Positions 36,724 through 44,774 of a stretch of DNA of 64,000 nucleotides are shown here, one piece after another. The notes below the pieces were generated by a model. It had not been told where the DNA came from and made no database searches. It saw only the letters and a program-made list of their open reading frames with translations. Origin of the DNA: Streptomyces sp. NBC_00878 (lineage in GTDB: Bacteria; Actinomycetota; Actinomycetes; Streptomycetales; Streptomycetaceae); contig NZ_JAPEOK010000001.1 of the NCBI RefSeq assembly GCF_026341515.1, forward strand, positions 1,860,001-1,924,000, given 5' to 3'. The position numbers and the translations under genes were made by a program. Every line of letters begins with the position of its first letter. Within the stretch, counting starts at the first letter, position 1.

Positions 36724-39620
36724 CACGTCGGCCTCCTCAGCGAGACCAGGTCGGACAGTTCGCGGTCGGTCAGTTCCGTCAGGGATGCCTCGCCGGAGCC
36801 GAGGATCGCGTCGGCCAGGGCTCGCTTGGCGGCGAGCATCTCGGCGATGCGGTCCTCGACGGTGCCCTCGGTGATGAGGCGGTGGACCTGGACGGGCTGG
36901 GTCTGGCCGATGCGGTAGGCGCGGTCGGTGGCCTGCTCCTCCACCGCGGGGTTCCACCAACGGTCGAAGTGGACGACATGGCCCGCGCGCGTGAGGTTGA
37001 GGCCCGTACCGGCCGCCTTCAGCGAGAGGATCAGGACCGGTGTCGCTCCGCTCTGGAAGCGGTCCACCATGTGCTCGCGCTCAGCCACCGGCGTACCCCC
37101 GTGGAGGAGTTCGACGGGGACCGCGCGCGCCGCGAGGTGGTGGGTGATCAGCTTGGCCATCCCCACGTACTGCGTGAAGACGAGCGCCGAGCCGTCCTCG
37201 GCGAGCAGCGTGTCCAACAGCTCGTCCAGGAGGGCGAGTTTGCCGGAGCGGGCGGCCTGGCGGGAGGCCCCTCCGCCCCCGCCGGGGTGCCCGCCGGTGT
37301 CCTCCTTCAGGTACAGCGCGGGGTGGTCGCAGATCTGCTTGAGCGCGGTGAGGAGCTTGAGGACCAGGCCGCGCCGGGCGATGCCGTCGGTGGTCTCGAT
37401 CGCGAGCATCGACTCGCGGACCACGGCTTCGTACAAGGAGGCCTGTTCGCGGGTGAGGGGGACGGGGTGGTCCGTCTCCGTCTTGGGAGGCAGTTCGGGG
37501 ACGATGCCGGGGTCCGACTTCTTGCGGCGGAGGAGGAAGGGCCGGATCAGCCGGGCGAGGCGGGTCACGGCCTCCTCGTCCTCGCCGTTCTCCACCGCGC
37601 GCGCGTGCCGGGCGCGGAAGGACTTCAGCGGGCCGAGCAGTCCCGGAGTCGTCCAGTCGAGCAGCGCCCACAGTTCGGAGAGGTTGTTCTCCACCGGGGT
37701 GCCGCTCAGGGCGACCCTGGCCGGGGCGGTGATCGTCCGCAGGGCTTTGGCCGTCGCCGAGTACGGGTTCTTGACGTGCTGGGCCTCGTCCGCGACGACC
37801 ATGCCCCACTTCTGCCGGGAGAGCTGCGGTGCCGTCGACCGCATCGTGCCGTACGTGGTGAGAACGAAACCACTGTCCGTGTTTTCCAGGAACTCCAGGG
37901 ATCGGCCCGGTCCGTGATAGCGGCGCACGGGCACGCCCGGGGCGAACCGCTCGATCTCCCGCTGCCAGTTGCCGAGCAGCGAGGCGGGGCAGACGACGAG
38001 GGTCGGCTCGGGGCGCGCCCGCTTCAGGTGGAGGGCGATGAGGGTGACGGTTTTGCCGAGCCCCATGTCGTCGGCGAGGCAGCCGCCGAGGCCGAGTGAG
38101 GTCATGAGGTCGAGCCAGGCCAGCCCGCGGAGTTGGTAGTCGCGGAGGGTGGCCTTCAGGGCGGGCGGCGGTTCGGCGGGGCGCAGTCCTGCCGTGAGGC
38201 GGTCGCGCAGTGCGGCCAGCGCGCCGACGGGCACCGCCTCGACCGTCTCGCCGTCGACCTCCGCGGTCCCGGTGAGCGCCACGGAGAGGGCGTCCACCGG
38301 GTCGAGCAGACCCAGTTCGCGCTTGCGCGCCTTGCGGACGAGGGCCGGGTCCACGAGCACCCACTGGTCCCGCAGCCGTACGACAGGGCGGTGCGCCTCG
38401 GCGAGCGTGTCCATCTCGGCCTCGGAGAGCGGATCGCCGCCGAGCGCCAACTGCCAGCGGAACTGGAGCAGTTCCTCGCTCTCGAAGAAGCCGGTGCCGT
38501 CCGTGGCCGAGCCGGGCGCGGGACGGACGACCGCCGCCGCGCTGAGGTCCTGGGCGAGGTCGCGGGGCCAGTGCACGGCGACCCCGGCCGCGCCGAGGCG
38601 GGTCGCGGCGACGCCGAGCAGGTCCGACAACTCGTCCTCGGACAGCGCCAGTACGTCCGGCACGTCCTGTGCGGACAGCCGGTCCAGGGGCGGCCATACG
38701 CGGGCAGCGCGACGCACGGCCAGCGCCGCGTCGACACGGGCGCGCGGCCCGAACACCGCGTCGGAGGTGCCCGCCCACAGGGCCGCGGCGTCGATGACGA
38801 GGGTGGGGTCGGCGAGGCTGTGCACCTGGACGACGGCGGCGCCCGCGCGCCGCGCGCCCTCGCTGTCGTCGAAGAGCTCGTACGCGGACAGGTCCAGGCG
38901 CAGCGAGATCCGTACGCCCGCGTCCATGCCCGCGGCGACCTCCGCCGCCCAGTCCTGTGCGCCCGGCAGCCGCTGGGGCCCACTGGCCGCGAACGGTTTC
39001 CCGGTGGCGTACGGCGCGGCCGCGGTGCGGGGCAGTGCGTCGGCGACCGCGTCCAGAAAGGCGCGCATCAGTGCTTCCGGCTGGGGCACGTGAAGCGGGC
39101 CACGGCCCGGCAGCGGTACGGCGTGTCCCTCGTACGGAAGGGCCGCGGCCACCGCTCTCAGGTGGGCGATGTCGTCCGGGTCCAGAGGGCCGGCCCGCCA
39201 CGCGTCGTATCCGTCGGGTGTCAGGCCGGGCAGCAGCCGCCCGCGCGCGACGAGGCGCAAGGCGTGCAGCGCGGCGGCGCCCCAGCACGCCGTGGCGGGA
39301 TGCGCGGCGGGGTCCCGCCGGGCCCGCACCAGCAACGGCAGCGCTTGGACGACCGGCAAGGTCAGCGCGGGCGCCGATCCCCGTCGTACACCCGCGCCGT
39401 GTCGTCGTACGACCGTGAGCTCGGTGTCCGGTCCCGGGAGCGGTGTCTCCGCGTCCGGGTCCCAGAAGGCGATCCGGCCGTCGCGCGGCAGGGCGGCGGG
39501 CAGGAAGACGGCCGCCAGCCGCACGGACACCTCGGGCACATCGAGCACGTCGAGCACGTCGAGCACATCGGATGCGGCGGGTTCGGCGCCGAGAGCGGCA
39601 CGCGTCTGTCCCACACTCAT
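36723..39620 (-). CDS. SNF2-family DEAD/DEAH helicase
   Basis: A 965-residue Swi2/Snf2 ATPase. The N-terminal ~480 residues are the bacterial SNF2_N-associated accessory region. The ATPase core shows motif I LADDMGLGKTVTLIALHLK, motif Ia VVCPASLLGNWQREIERFAP, motif II VVADEAQHVKNP, motif III LSGTPVENNLSELWALLD, the C-lobe VFTQYVGMAKLITHHL and motif VI QATDRAYRIGQTQPVQVHR. It translocates on double-stranded DNA; the biological target is unknown. It is coupled to the SWIM protein gene by a one-base overlap. A short DVL repeat is encoded near the N-terminus. The ATG at 39620 is preferred over the GTG at 39641. Confidence 0.92.
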   Translation of the reverse strand: MSVGQTRAALGAEPAASDVLDVLDVLDVPEVSVRLAAVFLPAALPRDGRIAFWDPDAETPLPGPDTELTVVRRHGAGVRRGSAPALTLPVVQALPLLVRARRDPAAHPATACWGAAALHALRLVARGRLLPGLTPDGYDAWRAGPLDPDDIAHLRAVAAALPYEGHAVPLPGRGPLHVPQPEALMRAFLDAVADALPRTAAAPYATGKPFAASGPQRLPGAQDWAAEVAAGMDAGVRISLRLDLSAYELFDDSEGARRAGAAVVQVHSLADPTLVIDAAALWAGTSDAVFGPRARVDAALAVRRAARVWPPLDRLSAQDVPDVLALSEDELSDLLGVAATRLGAAGVAVHWPRDLAQDLSAAAVVRPAPGSATDGTGFFESEELLQFRWQLALGGDPLSEAEMDTLAEAHRPVVRLRDQWVLVDPALVRKARKRELGLLDPVDALSVALTGTAEVDGETVEAVPVGALAALRDRLTAGLRPAEPPPALKATLRDYQLRGLAWLDLMTSLGLGGCLADDMGLGKTVTLIALHLKRARPEPTLVVCPASLLGNWQREIERFAPGVPVRRYHGPGRSLEFLENTDSGFVLTTYGTMRSTAPQLSRQKWGMVVADEAQHVKNPYSATAKALRTITAPARVALSGTPVENNLSELWALLDWTTPGLLGPLKSFRARHARAVENGEDEEAVTRLARLIRPFLLRRKKSDPGIVPELPPKTETDHPVPLTREQASLYEAVVRESMLAIETTDGIARRGLVLKLLTALKQICDHPALYLKEDTGGHPGGGGGASRQAARSGKLALLDELLDTLLAEDGSALVFTQYVGMAKLITHHLAARAVPVELLHGGTPVAEREHMVDRFQSGATPVLILSLKAAGTGLNLTRAGHVVHFDRWWNPAVEEQATDRAYRIGQTQPVQVHRLITEGTVEDRIAEMLAAKRALADAILGSGEASLTELTDRELSDLVSLRRPT
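39538..39570. repeat. 9-bp tandem repeat at the 5' end of the helicase gene
   Basis: ACGTCGAGC-type units (three and a half copies) encode consecutive Asp-Val-Leu triplets near residues 18-28 of the helicase. As in the neighbouring SWIM gene, a frame-neutral minisatellite sits close to the start codon. Confidence 0.85.
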
Positions 39621-39770
39621 GCTCCCGGCCACCTCCCTCACGCCCGGTCCGCCCCGCCCTGGTCGGATCTCTCGTGCCCGCCCACCCTGGTCGGATCACG
39701 CGTCTTCGACTCTACGGGCCAGGTCTGACAATGCGGCTCGGCGGCGGAGCGTGGCAGGGCGGGGAGCGGA

Positions 39771-40346
39771 TCAGGGTGTCGTTCTGGAGACCACGTAGAC
39801 CATGGGGTGACCGGGCTTCGACCAGTTCACGACGATGTCCTGGGTGGGCGTCGGATTCTTGTGGGTGTGGCTGAGGCCCGACCAGGGACCGGAGCCGGTG
39901 AACTCCCAGCCGACGACCCGCCGGTCGCGGGCCCCGATGGCGATGTCGTCCTTCTTCAGGGCGCCACGGCGGGTGCCGATGGTCTTGAGGAACTTGTCGA
40001 GGCCCTCGTCGCTGGTGAGGAACTGGGCATAGAGACGGCTGGTCTTCCAGTTGTTCGTCTCGTAGTACGCGACCTCGGCCGAGGCCCCCGGGATGGGGAT
40101 CCGGTAGAGGCGGCGCTGGACGCGGGAGGGCCAGCCCGGGGTGAGGCCGGTCGCCGAGTACTTCTCCTCCTTGTCCTTGCCGCTGTCGCGGCTCTGGTTG
40201 GCGGAGATCACTAGGTAGCCGGCCGGGACACCGATGAGCAGCCCGATGATCAGCAGCGTCAGGGCGCGGCGGCGGATCATGTGGCCGCGGTCCTCGGGCG
40301 GCGGCTCGTCCGGGGGCGAGGCCTGGCGCGGCAGTGAGGCCGTCAC
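39771..40346 (-). CDS. Membrane-anchored hypothetical protein
   Basis: A 191-residue protein with a short cytoplasmic Pro/Glu-rich tail, one transmembrane helix (LTLLIIGLLIGVPAGYLVI, residues ~29-47) and an extracytoplasmic domain with YRIPIPGASAEVAYYETNNW and VVGWEFTGSGPWSGLSHTH. No family is recognised. The GTG start overlaps the stop of the ROK kinase gene by four bases (GTGA), so it is cotranscribed with it. A role in sugar sensing would be speculation. Confidence 0.75.
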   Translation of the reverse strand: MTASLPRQASPPDEPPPEDRGHMIRRRALTLLIIGLLIGVPAGYLVISANQSRDSGKDKEEKYSATGLTPGWPSRVQRRLYRIPIPGASAEVAYYETNNWKTSRLYAQFLTSDEGLDKFLKTIGTRRGALKKDDIAIGARDRRVVGWEFTGSGPWSGLSHTHKNPTPTQDIVVNWSKPGHPMVYVVSRTTP

Positions 40347-41527
40347 AGCGAATCCGGTGCGGAGCGGCGCGACTCGGCGTAGCGCTCGTACCGCTCGTAG
40401 CGCTCCACCCGGCGCCGGTTGGCGCGCCGGAAGCGGCGCGCGACGAGCCGGGCGAGGTCCGCGGCGCCGACCATGCCGGCCTCGGGGCCGAGCTGGGCGC
40501 GGGCGATCCGGGCCTCGGGGCGGTAGCCACGGCCGGTCAGGTGCCGTCGGAAGGCGTCGCGGGCCGGGCCGATCAGCAGGTCGTCGGCCGCGCTGACGCC
40601 GCCGCCGATGACGAAGCAGGAGGGGTCCAGGGCGGCCGCGAGGTTCGCGATGCCGACGCCGAGCCACTGGCCGATGTCCTGGAGGAGCTCGATGCACATG
40701 GCGTCGCCCTCGCGGGCCAGCTCGGTGATCATCGGGCCGGTGATCTCGGAGATGTCGCCCTTGACGTGCTCGATGATCCCGTACGCCACCGGGGAGTCGG
40801 CGGCGGCGAGCTCGCGGGCCTCGCGGACCAGTGCGTTGCCCGAGCTGTACTGCTCCCAGCAGCCGCGGTTGCCGCACGGGCAGCGGTGGCCGCCGGGCAC
40901 GACCTGCATATGGCCGAACTCGCCGGCGACGCCGAACTTGCCGCGCTTGACCTGGCCGTCCTCCAGGATCGCGCCGCCGATGCCGGTGCCCAGCGTGATC
41001 ATGACGAGGTGGTCCTCGCCGCGGCCGGCGCCGAAGCGCCACTCGGCCCAGGCCGCGGTGTTGGCGTCGTTGTCCACCAGGACGGGCACGGCGAGGCGGC
41101 CCGAGATGCGGTCCCGGAGGGGCTCGTTGCGCCACGACAGGTGGGGCGCGAAAAGGACGCGGTTGCGGTCCGCGTCGACCCAGCCGGCCGCGCCGATGCC
41201 GACCGCGTGCACGTCGTGCCGGTCGGAGAGGTCCAGGACCAGCTCGACGATGGTGTCCTCGACGACCCGGGGGCTCTTGGACTTGTCGGGGGTCTCGGTG
41301 CGGACCTTCTCCAGGATGTTGCCGTCCGCGTCGACGACGCCCGCCATCACCTTCGTACCGCCGATGTCGATACCGACGGTGGGAACACGCGGCGCCGTCA
41401 GGTGGGAGCGGCGCTCGCGCGTGCCCACGGTGCGCAGGACGGTGGCCCGGCGGGAGCCGATGGGGGCGCCCGCGGCTCTGGCGGAGCCGAGCGCCCTGGG
41501 GAGTGCGAGGTCGCGGTAGGTGCTCAT
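40343..41527 (-). CDS. ROK-family sugar kinase (glucokinase-like)
   Basis: A 394-residue kinase with an unusual ~48-residue basic N-terminal extension before the phosphate-binding motif VGIDIGGTKVMAGVVDADG. The ROK core includes VLVDNDANTAAWAEWRFGAG (catalytic Asp), ITLGTGIGGAILEDG, the zinc motif HRCPCGNRGCWEQYSSG and FVIGGGVSAADDLLIGP. It lacks a helix-turn-helix and so is an enzyme rather than a ROK repressor. The probable reaction is ATP-dependent phosphorylation of glucose or a related hexose. It heads an operon with the membrane protein. The C-terminus carries YERYERY repeats. Confidence 0.88.
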   Translation of the reverse strand: MSTYRDLALPRALGSARAAGAPIGSRRATVLRTVGTRERRSHLTAPRVPTVGIDIGGTKVMAGVVDADGNILEKVRTETPDKSKSPRVVEDTIVELVLDLSDRHDVHAVGIGAAGWVDADRNRVLFAPHLSWRNEPLRDRISGRLAVPVLVDNDANTAAWAEWRFGAGRGEDHLVMITLGTGIGGAILEDGQVKRGKFGVAGEFGHMQVVPGGHRCPCGNRGCWEQYSSGNALVREARELAAADSPVAYGIIEHVKGDISEITGPMITELAREGDAMCIELLQDIGQWLGVGIANLAAALDPSCFVIGGGVSAADDLLIGPARDAFRRHLTGRGYRPEARIARAQLGPEAGMVGAADLARLVARRFRRANRRRVERYERYERYAESRRSAPDSL

Positions 41528-41634
41528 CGCGCCGATTCTGCCGCACGTAGGGGTTTGGCTGCACGGCGGCGTCCCTCGCCGCGCCTGGAGCCGCCCTGGA
41601 ATGCTGCCGGTCGTTCGCTGTCTGCGGGACCGCC

Positions 41635-41761
41635 GCGGCTGGTCGAGCCCACGATGGGGGTCCCCCCGCTCATGGGGGTCCCCCCGCTCGAGCGAAGCCG
41701 AGAGTGGGGGAGAAGCCGAGAGTGGGAGAGGAGCCGCGAAATGTGACCGCCCCGCGCCCCT
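41635..41761. repeat. Dispersed repeat family A, copy 4, split by nested repeat C; gap 41528-41910
   Basis: The family-A block begins at ~41635 (CGGCTGGTCGAGCCCACG) and finishes at ~41761 (ATGTGACCGCCCCGCGCCCC), but is split by ~78 bp of another palindromic repeat (C). The C copy (41672-41711, ATGGGGGTCCCCCCGCTC then GAGCGAAGCCGAGAGTGGGG) is flanked by a partial duplicate on each side (41654-41671 and ~41712-41731). The rest of the 383-bp gap has no open frame. It contains the end of the GntR-gene duplication at 41862-41928. Confidence 0.85.
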
Positions 41762-41861
41762 GAAGGAGGCGCCCTGGTGTGCGGAGTTCTCCAGCTCGTG
41801 GCGCGAGTCTTCCGGCGCCGCGCCTCCCGCCATTCGGCGGGTGGAGTGGCACGACAGCATC

Positions 41862-41928
41862 GGAGTCGTACGAGGTCAGGGGCGTACGAGAAGACTGGAG
41901 TCGTACGAGGTCAGGGGCGTACGAGAAG
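41862..41928. repeat. Duplicated 3' end of the GntR-regulator gene
   Basis: A 32-bp segment (GGAGTCGTACGAGGTCAGGG...) occurs at 41897-41928, where it contains the last codons and TGA of the GntR gene, and again identically at 41862-41893, 35 bp downstream in the gene's direction. The copy repeats the stop codon. Confidence 0.9.
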
Positions 41929-42675
41929 TTGGAACTCGAAGGAGTAGCGCGAGGCGCGGTAGGTGTGGGTGCCGAATTCGACGGCGCGGCCCGTGTCGTC
42001 GAACGTGGTGCGCTGCATGGTGAGCAGCGGGGCCCCCTCGGGCTCGTCGAGGCGCTCGGCCTCCACGGCCGTGGCGGCGCGGGCACCGACGGACTGGCGG
42101 GCGCTGTGCAGGGTGATGCCCGCGGCGCGCATCAGCCGGTACAGACCCGTGGCCTCCAGCTGCGAGCTGTCCAGGTCGAGGAGCCCCGGCGGCAGGTAGT
42201 TGCAGAGGTACGCCATCGGCTCGCCGTGGGCCAGACGCAGCCGCTCCACCCGGTGCACCTCGCTGCCCTCGGCCACCGAGAGGGCGGCGGCGACCTCGGC
42301 CGACGCAGGGACGACGGTGTTGACGAGGACCCGGGTCGCCGGGCGCTGGCCGGCCGCCTCCAGATCGTCGTAGAGGCTGCTCAGCTCCAGCGGTCGCTTG
42401 ACCTGGCTGTGCACGACCTGGGTACCGACGCCTCGACGGCGTACGAGGAGGCCCTTGTCCACCAGTGACTGGATGGCCTGGCGGACCGTGGGCCGGGACA
42501 GGCCGAGGCGTCCGGCGAGCTCGATCTCATTGCCCAGCAGGCTGCCCGGAGTCAGGGCACCGCGCTCGATCGCCGCTTCGAGCTGCTGGGCCAGCTGGTA
42601 GTACAGCGGCACCGGACTGTTCCGGTCGACGCTGAGCTGGAGTGGCACGGTCGGGTCCACGTCTGGTTTGGGCAC
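41911..42675 (-). CDS. GntR/HutC-family transcriptional regulator
   Basis: A 254-residue repressor-type protein. The N-terminal winged helix-turn-helix spans residues ~20-90 (VPLYYQLAQQLEAAIERGAL, then LAGRLGLSRPTVRQAIQSLV). The C-terminal UTRA ligand domain reads VHRVERLRLAHGEPMAYLCN. HutC-subfamily members sense small metabolites, often sugars or amino acids. It is divergent from the MocA-type oxidoreductase gene. The palindrome TTGTCCGGACAA between them is a plausible operator, suggesting it controls inositol- or sugar-related catabolism. The GTG at 42675 is preferred; an ATG at 42699 is in frame. Confidence 0.9.
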   Translation of the reverse strand: MPKPDVDPTVPLQLSVDRNSPVPLYYQLAQQLEAAIERGALTPGSLLGNEIELAGRLGLSRPTVRQAIQSLVDKGLLVRRRGVGTQVVHSQVKRPLELSSLYDDLEAAGQRPATRVLVNTVVPASAEVAAALSVAEGSEVHRVERLRLAHGEPMAYLCNYLPPGLLDLDSSQLEATGLYRLMRAAGITLHSARQSVGARAATAVEAERLDEPEGAPLLTMQRTTFDDTGRAVEFGTHTYRASRYSFEFQLLVRP

Positions 42676-42724
42676 GGGCCGAGCGTAGCTTCGGTGCATG
42701 TTGACGGGAAGTTGTGAAGTTCGA

Positions 42725-42736
42725 TTGTCCGGACAA
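42725..42736. promoter_or_regulatory. Palindromic operator candidate in the GntR/MocA divergent promoter
   Basis: TTGTCCGGACAA is a perfect 12-bp palindrome midway between the divergent starts. Five bases downstream lies TTGACA (42741-42746), a good -35 hexamer for the oxidoreductase gene. HutC-subfamily repressors typically bind 12-16 bp palindromes of this style, so repressor binding here would block the promoter. Confidence 0.55.
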
Positions 42737-42776
42737 AGCGTTGACAGGGTGTATGGTCCGCCCTCAGTTTGGTCCC

Positions 42777-43790
42777 ATGCGCATCGGACTCATCGGGACG
42801 GGTCGTATCGGTACATATCATGCGACCGCCCTCAGCCGGCACCGCGAGGTCGGCGGCTCTCTCATCGTCACGGACGCGGACACCGCGCGCGCCCGGCGAC
42901 TCGCGGACCGCTTGGGCGCCACGGCGGCGCCCGGCGTGGACGAGATCTTCACCTGGGGTGTGGACGCCGTGGTGATCACGGCGGCCACCTCGGCACACAG
43001 CGAACTGATCGGTCGGGCGGCGCGGGCCGGGCTTCCGGTGTTCTGCGAGAAGCCCATCGCACTGACCCTGTCGGACACGTTAACGGCGATCGCGGAGGTC
43101 GAAGCAGCGGGAACGATCCTGCAGATGGGCTTCCAGCGGCGCTTCGACACCGGGTACACGGTCGCGCGGGAGGCGGTGCTCTCCGGCCGGCTCGGGCGGC
43201 TGCACACCGTGCGGGCGATGACGTCCGACCAGTCGCCGCCGTCGGTGGCGTACCTGCCGCTGTCCGGCGGGCTGTACCGGGACACGCTCGTGCACGACTT
43301 CGACATGCTGCGCTGGGTGACGGGCCGCGAGGTCACCGAAGTGAGCGCGATGGGCTCGGACGCCGGGCCCGCGATGTTCCGCGACGCGGGCGACATCGAC
43401 ACGGCCGCGGCCGTCCTCACCCTGGACGACGGCACGCTCGCGACGGCGACGGCGACCCGGCTGAACGGCGCCGGATACGACGTACGCATGGAGCTGGCCG
43501 GCGAGCTGGACCAGATCGGGGTGGGGCTCGACGACCGTACGCCGATCGCCTCCACGGAACCGGCCGGGCCGCCCGCCGCGACCAAGCCGTGGACCGGGTT
43601 CCTGGAGCGGTTCGGGCCCGCGTACGAGGCGGAGCTGCACGCGTTCGTCGAGGTGGTGCGCGGGGAGCGGGCCAATCCCTGCGACGGGCGCGAGGCGTTG
43701 CAGGCGCTGCGGATCGCCGAGGCGTGCGAGTTGTCCCGGCGCGAGCGCCGGTCCGTGCGTCTGGGGGAGATCGCGGGGGGTCGGGACTGA
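42777..43790 (+). CDS. Gfo/Idh/MocA-family oxidoreductase (inositol 2-dehydrogenase-like)
   Basis: A 337-residue NAD(P)-dependent dehydrogenase. The N-terminal Rossmann fold carries LIGTGRIGTYHATALSRH. The catalytic Lys lies in FCEKPIALTLSD, and the C-terminal domain includes QMGFQRRFDTGYTVAREAV and VHDFDMLRWVTGREV (His-Asp of the active site). The pattern fits myo-inositol or similar polyol/sugar oxidation. It is a single gene facing away from the GntR regulator, so it is likely its main target. The start chosen is the ATG directly before the Rossmann motif. Confidence 0.9.
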   Translation: MRIGLIGTGRIGTYHATALSRHREVGGSLIVTDADTARARRLADRLGATAAPGVDEIFTWGVDAVVITAATSAHSELIGRAARAGLPVFCEKPIALTLSDTLTAIAEVEAAGTILQMGFQRRFDTGYTVAREAVLSGRLGRLHTVRAMTSDQSPPSVAYLPLSGGLYRDTLVHDFDMLRWVTGREVTEVSAMGSDAGPAMFRDAGDIDTAAAVLTLDDGTLATATATRLNGAGYDVRMELAGELDQIGVGLDDRTPIASTEPAGPPAATKPWTGFLERFGPAYEAELHAFVEVVRGERANPCDGREALQALRIAEACELSRRERRSVRLGEIAGGRD

Positions 43791-43794
43791 GGGG

Positions 43795-43925
43795 ATTTCG
43801 CCCCCGCCGCCCCTACCCTCCCCCACTCTCGGCGTCGCTCGAGCGTGGGGACCCCCATCGTCCCCTGGGGGCTGCGCCCCCAGCCCCCTATCGGCCTGAA
43901 CGGCCCCGTCCTCAAACGCCGGACC
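43795..43925. repeat. Dispersed repeat family B with nested repeat C
   Basis: The block runs from TTTCGCCCCCGCCGCCCCTA to TCCTCAAACGCCGGACC and matches both halves of the element at 48585-48775. Inside it, at 43819-43858, lies a copy of repeat C (TCCCCCACTCTCGGC ... ACCCCCAT), in the opposite orientation to the copy at 41672-41711. The remainder contains the hairpin CTGGGGGCTGCGCCCCCAG. It sits between convergent genes and can act as a bidirectional terminator. Confidence 0.85.
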
Positions 43926-43939
43926 GGCCGAGTGGCGGG

Positions 43940-44611
43940 CTAGTGGCCGTCGTCCTCCAGGAGGCCGGCGTCGTACGTCAACAGGGCGATCTGCACACGG
44001 TTGTTGAGGTCGAGCTTGGCCAGGATCCGGGAGACGTGGGTCTTGACGGTGGCGACGCTCATGAACAGCCCGGTGGCGATCTCGGCGTTGGAACGGCCCC
44101 GCCCGACGGCGACGGCGACCTCGCGCTCGCGGTCGTTGAGCGTGGCGACGCGCGTACGGGCACTCGCGCGCCGGGTGTCGGCGGAGGTGCCCGCGGCGTG
44201 GGCCATCAACTGCCGGGTCACGGTGGGCGAGAGCACGGGATCGCCCGCGGCGACCCGGCGTACCGCGTCGAGGATCTCCACGGGCGGGGTGTCCTTGAGG
44301 ACGAAGCCGGCCGCTCCGGCGCGCAGCGCCCGCAGCACCTGGTCGTCGGCGTGGAACGTGGTGAGCACGATGACCTGCGGGGCGTCCTCGCGGCTCCGGA
44401 GCCGTTCGGTGGCCGCGAGGCCGTCGACCGTGGGCATCCGGATGTCCATGAGCACGACGTCGGGGCGCGTGCGGTCGACCAGTTCCTCGACCGCGCTGCC
44501 GTCGGCGGCCTCGCCCACGATCTCCAGGTCGTCGGCGCCTCCCAGCATGAAGGAGAGACCGGCCCTGACCAGTGGGTCGTCGTCGACGAGGAGCAGGCGG
44601 ATCGGAGTCAT
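43940..44611 (-). CDS. NarL/FixJ-family response regulator (second system)
   Basis: A 223-residue regulator. The receiver domain has Asp10-Asp12, phospho-acceptor Asp56 (DVVLMDIRMP) and Lys106 (GFVLKDTPP). The C-terminal LuxR helix-turn-helix contains LNDREREVAVAVGRGRSNAE and TVKTHVSRILAKLDLNNRVQ. It lies 163 bp downstream of the histidine kinase on the same strand and is its likely partner, although the gap is larger than for the first pair in this window. The target genes are unknown. Confidence 0.9.
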   Translation of the reverse strand: MTPIRLLLVDDDPLVRAGLSFMLGGADDLEIVGEAADGSAVEELVDRTRPDVVLMDIRMPTVDGLAATERLRSREDAPQVIVLTTFHADDQVLRALRAGAAGFVLKDTPPVEILDAVRRVAAGDPVLSPTVTRQLMAHAAGTSADTRRASARTRVATLNDREREVAVAVGRGRSNAEIATGLFMSVATVKTHVSRILAKLDLNNRVQIALLTYDAGLLEDDGH

Positions 44612-44774
44612 GGCCCTACCGTAGTGACAGCGCTCGACCGGGCCGCGCGCTTTAACCGGCTCACCGGGCTCATCCGGCTCTCCCGAGGAAAACGGCTCAT
44701 TGCTCCACCGTCTCGGCGGCCGTGCGCCCGGCTCGCGCTCCGGCGTCGACCGAGGGCGCGCTCAGCCGACGCGC

